NCBI GenBank assembly: GCA_051453625.1
Contig: JBOZIK010000001.1
Span: 111,310,428-111,343,639 of the forward strand
Source of the DNA: Welwitschia mirabilis
Taxonomy: Eukaryota > Gnetophyta > Gnetopsida > Welwitschiales
Length of the DNA stretch: 33,212 bases
Reading direction: 5' to 3'
The notes beneath the pieces are model-generated. The model ran no database searches, was not told the origin of the DNA, and worked only from the letters and a program-made list of their open reading frames with translations. Each line of letters begins with the position of its first letter. Within the stretch, counting starts at the first letter, position 1. Shown piece after piece: positions 1-11,339 of this stretch. The translations under genes and the position numbers were made by a program.

Positions 1-2580
1 CATTTAAAGATTGTATGCAATGTTTTAATTAAAAGGAACTCAAATTACAATTTAATATGATAGCATCTGAAGAACATAATATTTATATCAATTGAAGGTT
101 TTAAAATAACTCATTTTTTTTCTAAATATTTCATTAAACATAACCTTTGAAAATTTCATAAGAAAAGTAAAAATATAGGCATGATAAGAAATGTGCTAAA
201 TAGATCAAGTAAGAAATGCATTTTATAATTGTTCTTCTATCCGAGAGGTATGCATTGAACTAGTACAAGAGTTAAATGACTTAATAACATAATCATTAAG
301 AGGATAGTACCTTTAAAATGCCTTCTTAATTATACTAAAGTGACTAATTAAAGGAATTATTAAGTAATTACAACTTGATCTAAAGCTAAGACTTTAGATT
401 AATAATAAATTAGTTGAGGATTATCTTGCCTCTTAAAATTATCTACTTAAATGTTAGCCTATTTGTATGGATAGATTAATAAATTAGAGGAATTTTAACC
501 TATAATTGAATAAGAAAGTAAATTAACATGTAATGATTTTTACCTATGTTGATTCTTAATAAACCCCCTAGAATTTAGTAATATTTTGATCTTTTAATCA
601 CACCATTAAAAGAAAAATAATAATTCAATTACATTAATTATTAGATTAAGAAATTTCTCAATCCAAAACTTAAATTTTGAATTAAACCTTAGCTTAACTA
701 ATATTTTAATGTAATTAATGTATGTAAATAAGGAGGTATCAAAGTTAATAACCCTCCTCGAGATCTACATTTAATTTGTAGATGTGATCATATCCTTTTA
801 TTTTTTTCTTCCTCTTACATATAAGCAATAGTAGGCTAAAAGGGCCTCTTCAAAAATTCATAACTTCTTGAATACCCTCTTCAAATTCTAATGCTAGCTT
901 AACATCAATATTCAAGAATCTTTATTGAGAAGCCACAAGTTCTTAATAACTCCCTTTCTCCATGAATGCTATAATGTTGAGCATTTATGACTACTTAAAT
1001 ATGAATGTACTCTACCCCTTTTTTCTACTGAACCCCAAACTTGATGATCCCTCTTACAAACTTAATGAACCCACCTATTTTCAAATTAGCATTTTAATCT
1101 ATGACATTTACACCTTCTCTAACACATCACCCTTGAATTAAAGAAACTATTTCAAGATTAACAACATTAAAATTCTAGCACAGAAAAAGAGTAGTAGCAA
1201 ATTCTCAAATCTCATACAAGATGAATGTTGTAATCCATTAAAGGCACTAGGCTAGAAGTTAGATAATTAACTTAGTGAAGTATTTTTGATCTTTTAAAAT
1301 TAAGTAACTAAAACAAAAACAATGCAAAAAATACCATGCAAATTGAATGCTAATGCAATGTTCATGAATTAAATGCAAATGGAATAATTCTAAGTACTAG
1401 ATCTATTTGATTACCAATTTTTTATAACTAAAATAGACCCTTATAACCTATATTAATTAGGAAATAACTATCACTTAATCTTAACTATTCTAATCTATAA
1501 GGTACATTAAAACAAAATGTGATTGAATGTGACTACTATAGCTATATAAATGTAATATGAAACAAAATGCATGTCCTAAACTAATTATCTCAACCTATTA
1601 TTACATGGTTTACCCTCATGATCTATATTAACTATAAAGCTGTTATAGAATTATAATAAGCATAAACTATAAAGGAAATACACTCAATAGAAATAAATTA
1701 ATTGTTTCTTAATCAATATTAAACATATACTTATAAAGTAGTAGTACCTTGATGAAGGATACATAGGCCAACATCAAGAATACTTATCTTTGCATCTAGG
1801 ATTCGTCTTCCATTACAAGATTTCAGATATAAAAGATGGTAAAATGGGAGTGAGGGCAAGGGCTTATAGCTCTACTTGGAAGATTTTGAAAATAAAACCC
1901 TATCACCCTAAAGGACACATAACCTTGTTACAAAGATAATAAATTATATTCATTCATTACATAAAATAAATCATCCAGATGACTATGGGGATGAAATAAT
2001 ATTACAAAATATGACTTATCAGCTTCCAACTCTAGTGCATATCAGCATTTAAATGCACTATCACTTAGTGAATGTTATCCGGATGATCACATGAATGACA
2101 TCCTCCTGAGCTCTCTAGCTAAGAAAAGTCAACCTCCTAGATCATTGGACTCTTCCTCAGAATGCTAAATATCAGAACCTACTTGAAATACCTCCAGATG
2201 CATCAAGAATTACATGTTTTTGTGATTATCCCATTAGATCTTTGTAATTATCAAAAATCTATTTAAACCTATCTAAATGTCTCAAAAAAGTACTCAAAAT
2301 ATCCCATTAAATATATACAATTTCACATCACAATAGTGTTGCCTATCAATTTTACTACTACTTCTCTATTACATTATTAGCTAACTTGATAGAAAGAGTT
2401 GCATTAAAATGAATAAACCCACTATGTGTGCATTCCATTTAATAGATAAATAAGTTGTATAAAATGAACTAAAAAGTTGATATGATGCCATGTTCTTAAT
2501 TATGGATGCAGTAACATGATGAAGTTATCTGAGTACATCAAAGAATGAGTGGGTTTACTGGTCAAATTTCATAGAATAAT
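1..2580. other. AT-rich intergenic or repeat-derived DNA, no gene recognised
   Basis: No reading frame with recognisable protein similarity was found on either strand. The stretch precedes the gag relic of the chromovirus described next, so its right part may hold that element's leader or 5' LTR. I could not match it to the presumed 3' LTR starting at 6469. Two copies of a quasi-palindromic motif (TCATCCAGATGA at 1971-1982 and TTATCCGGATGA at 2075-2086) recur elsewhere in the window. Confidence 0.5.
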
Positions 2581-2591
2581 TTCTAAAACAT

Positions 2592-3015
2592 TTTGTCTTA
2601 GATTATATTGTGAAAGATAAGAGAATGCAATTCAAATATCTATAATTAGGAAGAATTAGCCTTGATGAACATTGAAAGGATTTCTAAAGACTTACTAAGT
2701 ATCAAATACATTACAACTTAGAGGATCTTTTAAATTATTTCATAAGAATACTTCCATATACTATAGAATCTCATCAACCCTTTGAAATAAAAATCCCTTC
2801 AAGAAACATATCAAAATACCAAGTACTATATGGAGGTAGATAAATAACTTCACATGCAAGATGGAATGACTAATGCCATATAATCACTGTAATGATCATC
2901 ATACTATCATAACATCTCATCATAATGACAAAATCAAACATCACCAATAGCAACAAATTTTACATCTCCAACATGTCATCACAGCAAGATGAAAAGACAT
3001 ATAATATGAAACTGT
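2592..3015 (+). pseudogene. gag relic with CCHC zinc knuckle (chromovirus)
   Basis: Gag forms the particle shell of the retrotransposon and its zinc knuckle binds the RNA. Around 2592-2710 one frame reads as a gag core, with stops at positions where glutamine would fit. At 2974-3015 the spacing C-x2-C-x4-H-x4-C is preserved over 14 codons. The first Cys, the His and the last Cys are intact; the second Cys is now Ser, and a TGA lies between the His and the last Cys. It is followed by the basic run CPNKK, common just after retroelement knuckles. The protease relic follows after a frameshift. The product is not functional. Confidence 0.65.
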
Positions 3016-3164
3016 CCAAATAAGAAGGAGACAACTAAGCAAACATCACCCACTGGTAAGTAAGAAAAAATACAAACTAAAAAGAAACTCTTTATAGCAA
3101 TACAAATAGCTTTTGTATCAAACCAATTTTCAGTAATAGAGCTTAAATTATCCTTAAAAAGAAA

Positions 3165-3560
3165 AATTGTTTTATTTCTATTAATAATAATGCTAGTAAA
3201 AATTTCATTTTACTAAAAATTACTAATTATTTTTAACATAAGATAAGTAGAAAATATAGCTCTAAGATAATAACTCATGCATGCCTTTGTGCAACTTTAA
3301 CATTCACCATTAATGATTTACATTTTGTAGAAGAATTTAATGTCTTTAATATCAAAAAATATAGTGCAATATTAAGCATGTCTTTTTTGGATAAGTACAA
3401 TGTAAGAGCTTCAATCTGTGAAGGAACCCTTTTTATCCTAAGTTTGTCCAGAGGCCAGCTCCTTAAAGCAAAAGGTAATAGAAAATAAATTCTATTTATG
3501 ATAAAGAGGCAAATCCATGAATCCATTAAAATAATACAATTATTTTGTGTCACTATTACG
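3165..3560 (+). pseudogene. Retrotransposon aspartic protease relic (chromovirus)
   Basis: The protease cuts the Gag-Pol polyprotein. The active-site region is at about 3180-3206, where the D-T/S-G-A-S signature is reduced to N-N-N-A-S followed by K-N-F. The same frame continues to about 3490 with a segment typical of the end of the domain (YSAILSMSFLDKYNV, from 3360), followed by SRGQLLKAKGNRK. This matches the hydrophobic 'ILGMDWL'-type motif and the linker known from Tekay/Del proteases. With the catalytic Asp lost the copy is inactive. The - strand reading frame over 3275-3553 is a shadow of this relic. Confidence 0.65.
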
Positions 3561-3599
3561 AAGGAAGAAAAAGTTCAATTTTCATAAGAACTACATGAA

Positions 3600-4560
3600 C
3601 TACATGAAGTATTCAAATACAAACTAAGATTACCACCAAAGTAAAAATTTTAATATGGTATAACTATTATACGTGATGCACAATCAATTTCCTAAGCCTC
3701 GTATGGGTTTTTAGTTATCAAATTAAAGGAAGTTAACTTAGAAATAGAACAACTTATAAATAAAGAAAACATTTGACCAAGTGTATCACCATGGAGAGCC
3801 CTCAATATTATTAGTGAAGAAGAAGGGTGGATCGCTCAACCTATGGATTGACCACCAATAATTAAACAAGGTAATCATCAAGAACAAATATTTACTACCT
3901 AGGATTAATGAACTAGTTAATCAGTTGTAAGGGACGAAGTACTTTATCAAAATAGATTGAAATCAATATACCATTAAATAAGCATCAAGAAGTAAGATAT
4001 TCCAAAAATGGGTTTTAAAATAAGATATGACCACTTTAAGTTCATTGTAATTCTATTCGGATTAACATATGCTTCAATTCCATTTGTGACATTAATGAAT
4101 AATATTTTTCATGCATACTTGAATTAGTTTATAGTTGTTTTTGTAAATGATATTTTGGTACATTTAAAGAATAGGAAAGAACATATCCAATGTTTGAGCA
4201 TAAATTTGCAATTACTCAAAGATCATGAATTAACTATTAAGTTAAATAAATGTAAATTATTTAAAATTTTAGTTAAATATTTAGGTCATGTTATATCTGA
4301 AAAATTATCAAACTAGAGTCTAATAAGGTATAAGTAATAAGAGAATAGCCAAAAGTAAAGAACCCCAAAACATAAAAAGCTTCATAGGACTTATAGGATT
4401 TTATAACTATTTCATCTAGAATTTTTTTAAAATTACAAATTTGCTAATAGATCTAACCAAAAAAATTCCTTTTATTTTTTATGACAGATGTAAAAAGCCT
4501 TTAATTCATATTAAACTTTTATTATCTTTAGCACTAATATTTAAGATTTCAGAAATGAAC
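3600..4560 (+). pseudogene. Reverse transcriptase relic, Ty3/gypsy (chromovirus)
   Basis: RT copies element RNA into DNA. Recognisable blocks run in order: the leader ending SVSPW (about 3780-3795), a block with VKKKGGSL (near 3814-3840), LNKVIIKNKY and PRINELVNQL (about 3855-3930), the RYGHF-type block (about 4020-4050) and the catalytic box at 4140-4151. That box reads F-V-N-D where the family has two aspartates, so one Asp is Asn (G to A). It continues with KNRKEHIQ, LLKDHEL, KYLGHVISE and the connection region SFIGLIGFYNYFI up to about 4420. Several stops and at least one frameshift are present. Family assignment is secure; function is lost. Confidence 0.88.
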
Positions 4561-4870
4561 AAAGAGTTTCCAATGGTACGAGATCATGTAAAGAAGGTAT
4601 TGAAGTAGCACTCATGTAAGAAAAAAGAGTTGTTACAGATGAATCACAAAATCTAAACAAGCATGAAGGAAACTACTACATAGATGACATGGATCTACTT
4701 TCCATTATCCATGCCTTACAAATATGAGGACACTATGAAAGGTAAGTCTCAGACCAAAACTAACCATAAAAGCTTAGAATTTCTATAGAAATAGCCTCTT
4801 CTAAACATAAGATAGAGATGAGGGCTGGAATTCCTAGTAATATGTTTTTGATCTAAAATGCATGCCTAAA
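4560..4870 (+). pseudogene. RNase H relic of the chromovirus
   Basis: RNase H removes the RNA strand during reverse transcription. From about 4600 one frame reads EKRVVT, then LNKHEGNYY and LSIIHALQI, the usual Ty3/gypsy RNase H series of a strand, the 'HE-NYP' turn and the helix before the W/G-HY block. This is followed by a decayed TNHKSLEFL, which corresponds to the family's T-D-H-K-S-L block with Asp changed to Asn. It lies directly after RT and before the integrase, as expected. Confidence 0.78.
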
Positions 4871-5099
4871 AAACAGAAAAAAGTAGTCAAAATGATCAGC
4901 CTAATGTGATACATGATGTATGCATAATTTGCTTAGATATGGCTAGAAAAATCAAGGCATAACTACCTCAAGATCATCTATTTAAGGAAATCCATAGAAA
5001 ATACTATACCAAGAAGAAGTCCAACCCTATCATTTAACTTCAAATGATGTATTAATAAGGAGCAAAAAAGTCTACATTCTACAAGTACATAGCATCAAC

Positions 5100-5800
5100 A
5101 ACTCTTATTAGAAGCTCATGAAGTTTCATATATAGGGCATCTTAGTTTTGCAAAAATGTATGCCACCTTATAACAATAATACTACTAGTTAGAAATGAAA
5201 AGTTAGATAAACAAGTTTATTAAATGATGCCTAATTTGTTAAAATCTAAAAGTGGAATAGCAAAAACCAACTAGATTCTTGAAACCTTTAAGAGTACCAT
5301 CATGGAAATGGAAGAAGATTATGATGGACTTTATTATAGGATTCCCTAAAATAGTTTGACAACGTGATGTAATATTTGTATGTGTTAATAGGTTAATAAA
5401 GATGAAGTAAGTAAGATTATAAAAATAGTGAAAGATATTATAGGAGAATTCATAAAGGATATTTTTAAATTATAGGGTGCTCCAAAAATTTTTACCCCTA
5501 GTCATAACCAAAATTTGTATTAAAATTTCGATAAGAACTCTTCAACTAATTGAGGATGTAGGTATTCCTTATCACTTTTTTCCATCTTAAGACTAATGGA
5601 CAAACTAAATGATTAAACCATATATTAAAATACATACTTATAAGTTACATCATAAGAAAACCCACTAGGTGGGAAAATTAGCTCTATTTGGTAGAATGTA
5701 CTTATAACTGATTGTACTAGTCCTCTACTAAATGTGCTTCCTTTGAAGCTATGTATGGTGGTAACTATGCAACCCTAATCACTTGGACATACCTTATCTA
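5100..5800 (+). pseudogene. Integrase relic of the chromovirus
   Basis: Integrase inserts the DNA copy into the genome. The N-terminal HHCC zinc-binding region is visible as EAHEVSYIGHLSFAKMY followed by a CLI-type block near 5225. The core starts with MMDFIIGFPK near 5320, holding the first catalytic Asp. The second Asp block now reads CVNRLIKMK (Asp to Asn), and the third, TNGQTK near 5593, has Lys where the catalytic Glu belongs. FEALYG-like residues end the core near 5750. Two of three catalytic residues are lost through G-to-A changes, and a frameshift lies between the second and third blocks. Confidence 0.85.
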
Positions 5801-5929
5801 GAGATAAAAGGAACAATAAAAAGAAAATTAGAAGATAAAGAAGATCATTAGAAAAATTCTATTGTAAAAAGTATTTTGATTAAAAACATTCCCATCAAGT
5901 CTTCTAAGTTGCTAATCATGTTTTATTAA

Positions 5930-6330
5930 AAGTTAAGCTAGAAACAACATCCCTAAAGTTAGGAAAATATATCAAGTTTATTCCTTGATCTTGTGAACCC
6001 TTTTCCATTACACAAAGGATTACTGAGTTACCTTATAAAATCAACCTCTTGGCTAAATAATCTCGAGTATGCTTATTGTTTCAGGTTAGAATGCTCAAGC
6101 CATATTATTGAGAAAGGTTTGATAATTATATGATTGATTGGAAAAACATTATAGTAAGATTAAATCTCACCTTCACTATTGAACTAGTTAGAATTAAAGA
6201 TAAGAGAGGAAAAAATTAAGAGAAAAATTCATTAGAGAAGTACTAATTAAATGGTCTCATTGTGATTAACATAGTTAGGAAAATGAAGAATTTATATGAT
6301 AAACTTATTCAAAAGTGTTTGCTAATGAAG
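5930..6330 (+). pseudogene. Integrase C-terminus with chromodomain-like tail
   Basis: After the core, the reading continues through a block resembling the GPF-x-I-x-x-R-I segment (around 5965-6050), then VRMLKPYY near 6085. A segment around 6165-6310 aligns with the Tekay/Del chromodomain-like tail: a hydrophobic pair with RIKDKRG, the LVKVLW-type strand reduced to KY-stop-LNG, and a final basic/acidic helix. Chromodomains of chromoviruses are thought to guide insertion to heterochromatin. The assignment rests on order and pattern and is weaker than RT or integrase. Confidence 0.55.
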
Positions 6331-6460
6331 ATGAATCTTCATTTAATTTTTCAATATTGCAGTAGAGCAAGACAAGGATGAAGAATATGAAGAAGGATAA
6401 GAAAGTTTACAAAAAGAATCTCCTAAAGAACAATAGTTCAAGGATGCACATCAATCTTAG

Positions 6461-8564
6461 GGGTAGCCTGTTATGATTCCTTTCCCCTTAAAGAAAATAA
6501 TACTCCATGTTTATTATAATTAATATTAACTACTATGTTTATGAAGCATGTAAATGTATGTTTAAAGGATATGACCCTTAGAGAACTAATTGTACTTAGT
6601 ATGAAGAATCACATTTATTGTCAAACATCATGATAATAATTTATCATCATTAAAACACTGGTAATATAGAAGTGAAGGGCATGCATATGAGTTGTAAAAG
6701 TATACTGAGTCCTTAACAGACTAGCCTAAACCTTAGTAATTCCACAAACTAAACATTGAAGGTAATATAACTTAGCTGATCCACTCTTAAAAGCCTTTTC
6801 TTTGAGATGGGAAGATTTAATTTTATCATGAATAAAGCATGGATTTCTTCATATATAGATTACTGTATATTTTTAATTCTTTTTGATGTCCACTTTATTG
6901 TTAATTCTTTATTTTAATTTTAATAATCAAAATCTATTTAAGTGAATTTAGATTGTTATAATATATGTACCAAACTTTTTGTCCTCACTTTCCTAATTTA
7001 TCCCATTGAAAATAGTATGTGCTAAGTAAGATGTGAGGTACAAAGATATGGACATATAATTAAGAAATATAAAACTAGATATTTTAAATACTTTCCAATT
7101 AATTAAACACTTAAAATTCTCACTAAACATGGTATAATGGATTCAAAAAATTTTAAAATATTTCTCCGCTTTTCACTTTCTTATGTTATACTCACTTTAA
7201 AATTCTTCTAGAGTGAAATTTTTATGGTTTTTTACTTCTTACTTCTGTATGTAGGAATCTCATTGTGGATTTAAAATTTTAAAGTGTGTATTTCGAAGAA
7301 ATTTTCCTATAACATGTAATTAGATTTTTATAGCTAAAGATCAATGAAAGCTCCCCTTTATACTTTATTTCATGCATAATCATGATCTAACTTTTCTATT
7401 ACATCTCATTTTCTAATATTAAGAATCTCAAAGGATCCATAATTAGAAAAAAAAAACTAATAATACAAGCATTCAAATTGCATTAGTACTTCAAACACAT
7501 TTGGTGATAACGTTAATGCTCAGCTTTTATTTAAATACTAATCCTAAGATCTTCTTGTATATTCAAAGGTTCATAGATTTACTTTTATTTCTTATGCACT
7601 TAAAAAATTCTTTAATCATACTTAGAAGAAATTAGAAGAAAACATAATTAAGAATTACAAATTCACTATAACATCAATGATAGAAATCAATAACAAAAAA
7701 ATGATAGATATTCTTATAAAATATATTAAAATGTTACTAATTGTAATGACTAAAAAGTTATGTAAGCATTCATATTTATCATATATTATTTTTAACAATC
7801 ATTAAAATTTACTCATTTCTCTTATTATGGGTAGCAATTTACTCCTAATCATGACACCTAATAGTACTAATAATAATAGACATTTATTTTTTTCTTACTA
7901 AGTAAATTATTGTGTGGTTTAAATTATCCTTCATCTTAATGACTAGTTGTTTTTTTTGCATTTTCATTCCTATGTATTTCAAATCATTTTATTACATCAT
8001 AATATTATGAAAGATTAAGTAAGAAAAAGAAATGTTTTAAGTGGAATCATAGGAGAGTGATGAGAAAAATGTTTGAACTTAAGAACCCCTTATTTAAGGT
8101 GTCTCTTTTAATCATATTTAACATCATGAGTAGATCCCATGAAAGGCTGGTTGAAAACTTTAAAGAAAATAATTAATGTATAAGGACATTAAAAAAATCT
8201 AATGAAAGAAACTTCTATACATAACAAGTTAAGATGCAGTTATTACTAATTTAAAAAGGCATTTAATAAACTTTAAATGAAAGTTTAACTAAGTAAAGTA
8301 ACCTTTTTAAAGACATGGAATGAGAAGGAAAAATAATCAAAATGCCAATTTTTTCATTAGCTTAAGAGTTGTGATGCATACCTTCATTATACTAAGTTAA
8401 TAAGGTTCTCCACACAAACATAGAAATTATTATATATGTTATTTTGTATGATTAAAGAATAAAATAAAAATTAATCTAAAGCATAAATTATTTTATTTCA
8501 AAATGAATGAAGGAAAATTAATGTACACGAATATCTACTAATTTACATAATAATTAACTCAACT
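6461..8564 (+). repeat. Probable polypurine tract and 3' LTR of the chromovirus (right end uncertain)
   Basis: The purine-rich AGGGGTAG ends just before the sequence TGTTATGATTCC, which starts at 6469. That is the standard arrangement of polypurine tract followed by an LTR opening with TG. The sequence is AT-rich without coding potential up to the next element's LTR at about 8565. I could not find its partner 5' LTR to the left, so the LTR identity and right end are inference. Nothing else is recognisable in this stretch. Confidence 0.4.
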
Positions 8565-9556
8565 TGTAATTGTTCTACTAAATCTCTTAAAAGAAGATAG
8601 TATAGAAATTTTTCTAAATAGTTTACCTACAACACATGATAATATTATTGTGTTATAAATTTTTATTTTAAGATTTAGTTCTCATTATTAAACTTATGAG
8701 CCCATATTAAAATTTAAATAAATAGTTGAATGTCAGATTAATAATCAACTAAATTAGTATTAAAAATGTCAAAATAATCATCTCTAGTGATTTCAATCAT
8801 TTGTTAGATTCAAACTTATAAAAAAAGTAAATTTAATTGTTAAAGTTCTAGGTCAATTATTAAAGTTCCAATATGAATGTTAAAACATCATTCTAATTAT
8901 TAAAGTTTGGTTGATTATTATATTTGATATTGAAATGTCAGTTTGTTATAGTTTATATTCAAATTTCAATCTATAATATTAGGTATAGTACCATTTAAAG
9001 GTTAGTCAAGCATTACCTGAGGTTACCACTTGATAAATACCTCCTTCTTATATCTTTAATGCGCCTATAATCCTCATAAAGAACATAAACAAATTTAGTC
9101 AATCAGTTAAGAGAAATAAAGATCAAAGTTTGTATATTACTTCAGTAGCAAAAGAAATGGTAATTAATCATTAACAGTAAATGGCATGCTCTAATACTTG
9201 AAGACAAAACTATGCTATAATAAATTATCTTTAATAAGACTTCTATCCACCTATACTTTTAAATACTTAGAAATACTCATTTCTATTATTCTACGTTTTA
9301 TTGGTGTAATTGTTAAATCAACATTGTTATAAGAAAAATGAAAGTTCTTATTCTTCTAAAGAGAATTTACTAAATTATGTTATAGTTCTTCTATTTTTAA
9401 AAATCTTATTCTTTTTATTTTAAATATAAATTTGTTTTTTTGTTAATCATTTTTAAAAGCAAGATAAATGATTTTTTATTAAAAAGGAGTAATTTTTCTT
9501 TAATAAATATTTTATTTTCTTTTTATCAATTTCTTTTGCTTATAAGAAAATCATCG
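8565..9556 (+). repeat. 5' LTR of the Tat-type element
   Basis: This stretch aligns over most of its length with 19137-20173. Shared landmarks, in order, are a TTGAATGT block, a run ending AATGTCAAAAT, ATCATTTGTTA, ATAAATACCTCCTTC (9033-9047), a CTATAATAAAT/CTATAACAAAT block, AAAATGAAAGTTCTT and ATCATTTTTAAAAG. It starts TG; the end at about 9556 is placed by alignment with the right copy. Outer boundaries are good to perhaps 20 bases. No clear primer-binding site is seen after it. Confidence 0.75.
9033..9047 (+). promoter_or_regulatory. Candidate LTR core promoter (ATAAATA plus pyrimidine-rich initiator)
   Basis: ATAAATACCTCCTTC is conserved exactly in the right LTR (19634-19648) and with one change in the unrelated LTR of the third element (29058-29072). 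An ATAAATA followed by a pyrimidine-rich start is what a plant TATA-type promoter looks like. Being the best-conserved block between strongly diverged LTRs, it is a good candidate for the transcription start region. Confidence 0.45.
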
Positions 9557-10129
9557 AAGTACAAAAGATATTAGTCCAAATGAAAACTTTTTACTTTAAT
9601 AGTCTATTACTATACTTGATAGAACCCATAAGATTTATTCCATCTTTTCTTTACTAGTAGTCAAGGAAAACAAAATCCTAGGAAAAAACAACAATATAAA
9701 GCACAATTATTTCAAGATAATATTACCAAAAAGTGAGTAAAAAAGATGTCGTTAGTCTAGAAGAGAAAGACAAATAAAGTTCTATTGGTAATCTTAAATA
9801 TCATTACTCTCACAAAAGAGATTCTACAACTTTAATAAATGTTATAGGCACAATTGAGTTAGATGACATTAACTATACTTATGATTTATTCAAGAAATAA
9901 GTAGAAAATAATAACAATAATAATGAAGAAGATTTAAATAAAGAAAAAATCTATATATTTCACCAAATTAAAGACTTTCTCTTGAAACAACCACAAGTTT
10001 TTAATAAAGTTATATAAGATTTAAAAATCATAATAAACTTAAAAAAATCATGATAGAAAACAAACAAGGTAGTAGAAATCTCTCATGTAAGATTAGTGAA
10101 GCACTTACTTTAGATAACCTTACTAACAT

Positions 10130-11110
10130 GATTACATGTAGCTATTACATTGATGATAACATGTAGTTATTTAGAAATTATTAATATCCCAATACATCTA
10201 TATAGTTCTTTTAGAAAACTCATTCTTCCTGAAATTCTCAAGTTTGAAAAATTTATAAGCATAAAGTGCCTAAAGCTTCATATAAAGACTATCAATCATG
10301 CACGTAGCTTATACAAGATTACATTTTTCTTATATTCTTTGTGAAAATATGTGATAGAATGGTACCATGGACTTTCTAATCACTCATTAAGAAATCTAAA
10401 AGAAATGTTCAAAGTGTTTTTTAGATAGTATGCTATTAATATCTCATACCATATATCTATTCAATGCTTGACTTATGTAAAATGAGAATGAGATGAAAAT
10501 ACAAATCCATTATGCCTAAGATGGACAATGACTACATTGCAACTTGTGTATGTCATTTCTAGTAGAGAGATGATTCATTTATTTACTAAATCCTATGTTT
10601 CATTTATTTTAAAAAAATTAACCCAACCATTAATCTNNNNNNNNNNGATAAGGATCAAGAGGCTTTACAAGAGAATACAAGTGAAAGAAAAATGGGTGAA
10701 ACAGTTAAATTAGAAAAGAAGAAATAACCTTAGAAAAATGCAATGACTATTTTAATATCAAGGAAAAGATATTATACTTCTTTTACAAGTTGAAGGAGAA
10801 AACTTTTAACACTAACCCAAACTTTAATCAATCAAAAAATGTAAAGAGGAAGTTTCAAGGCTTGATACTCCCTTAATTGAAATACTAAAACTTTTACTAG
10901 ACAAAGGATCAATAGAATCTTTGCAATAAAGATAATATGATATAAATAGTAAACTTGAGTTACTTTAAACAAGACAAAATTTGCTAATATCCTAGGGTAA
11001 AGAGGCATAACCCTATAAGTTAAATTAATTTAAGAGATATTGTATACGATTTCTTAGTCAAAAAACAAAAATGTGATTTTAATAGTTACATGAAACTCTA
11101 AAATGACATT
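10130..11110 (+). pseudogene. gag relic of the Tat-type element
   Basis: Gag is the particle protein. The frame over 10150-10344 reads LKFEKF and KLHIKTI, then an EWYHGLS block near 10355 and LRNLKEMF, matching the Tat-type gag core (E-K-Y...H-x-K-x-Y, L-x-W-Y-x-x-L, W-x-x-L-x-x-x-F). The frame over 10528-10713 adds REMIHLFTKS, matching the 'E-M-x-x-x-F-x-x-T' block. Further on, EILKLLLDKGSIE near 10880 and a decayed YDIN...Y-type segment correspond to the region before and over the zinc knuckle. A 10-N gap (10637-10646) interrupts it. There are many stops and no product is expected. Confidence 0.75.
10637..10646. other. Assembly gap, 10 N
   Basis: Exactly ten undetermined bases inside the gag relic. 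The reading frame on both sides belongs to the same gag, so little is likely to be missing. Confidence 0.95.
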
Positions 11111-11239
11111 CTAGAAATATTCAAAACCCTCTATCAAATAATTCCATCTAACAAAATAATAATGCAAAGAGTAGTGTGACAAGCAACTACTTTAAATGGA
11201 CAAAACTTATATGATTAATGCATTCAGTGCACTTATAAA

Positions 11240-11335
11240 GTTTCTTATGAATCCATTTCATCATAATATGTTGCTTGGAAGATCATGAATAATATAAAAT
11301 AAGTCTATCATTTCTATCATTCATTAAAAAATTAA
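11240..11335 (+). pseudogene. Protease C-terminal relic of the Tat-type element
   Basis: The segment at 11268-11288 reads MLLGRS and a stop, followed by I, corresponding to the L-L-G-R-P-W-I signature at the end of retroviral-type aspartic proteases. The stop lies where Trp (TGG to TGA) is expected. The downstream H-S-L-K-N fits the following 'S-T-L-H-Q-K' block. The N-terminal active site could not be picked out in the degraded sequence before it. Confidence 0.5.
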
Positions 11336-11339
11336 GCTA

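Larger units (their letters stand above)
2580..6480 (+). mobile_element. Decayed Ty3/gypsy chromovirus (Tekay/Del-like), internal region
   Basis: Three-frame reading of the + strand gives, in the canonical Ty3/gypsy order, gag core, zinc knuckle, aspartic protease, reverse transcriptase, RNase H, integrase and a C-terminal chromodomain-like segment. The order RT-RNase H-integrase separates this superfamily from Ty1/copia, and the chromodomain-like tail points to the chromovirus branch. All domains are interrupted by stops and frameshifts, so the copy is dead. A purine-rich AGGGGTAG followed by TG at 6469 marks the probable polypurine tract and 3' LTR start. The 5' LTR could not be identified. 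Family level (Tekay/Del) is inferred from remembered family features, not from a search. Confidence 0.85.

Noticed and set aside
2167-2179. AAATATCAGAACC resembling the tRNA-iMet primer-binding site of the chromovirus
   Set aside because: Only 9 of 13 positions fit, no LTR end could be shown beside it, and the sequence to its left does not match the presumed 3' LTR.
3275-3553. Open frame of 92 codons on the - strand
   Set aside because: It lies opposite a clear protease relic on the + strand and has no recognisable features.
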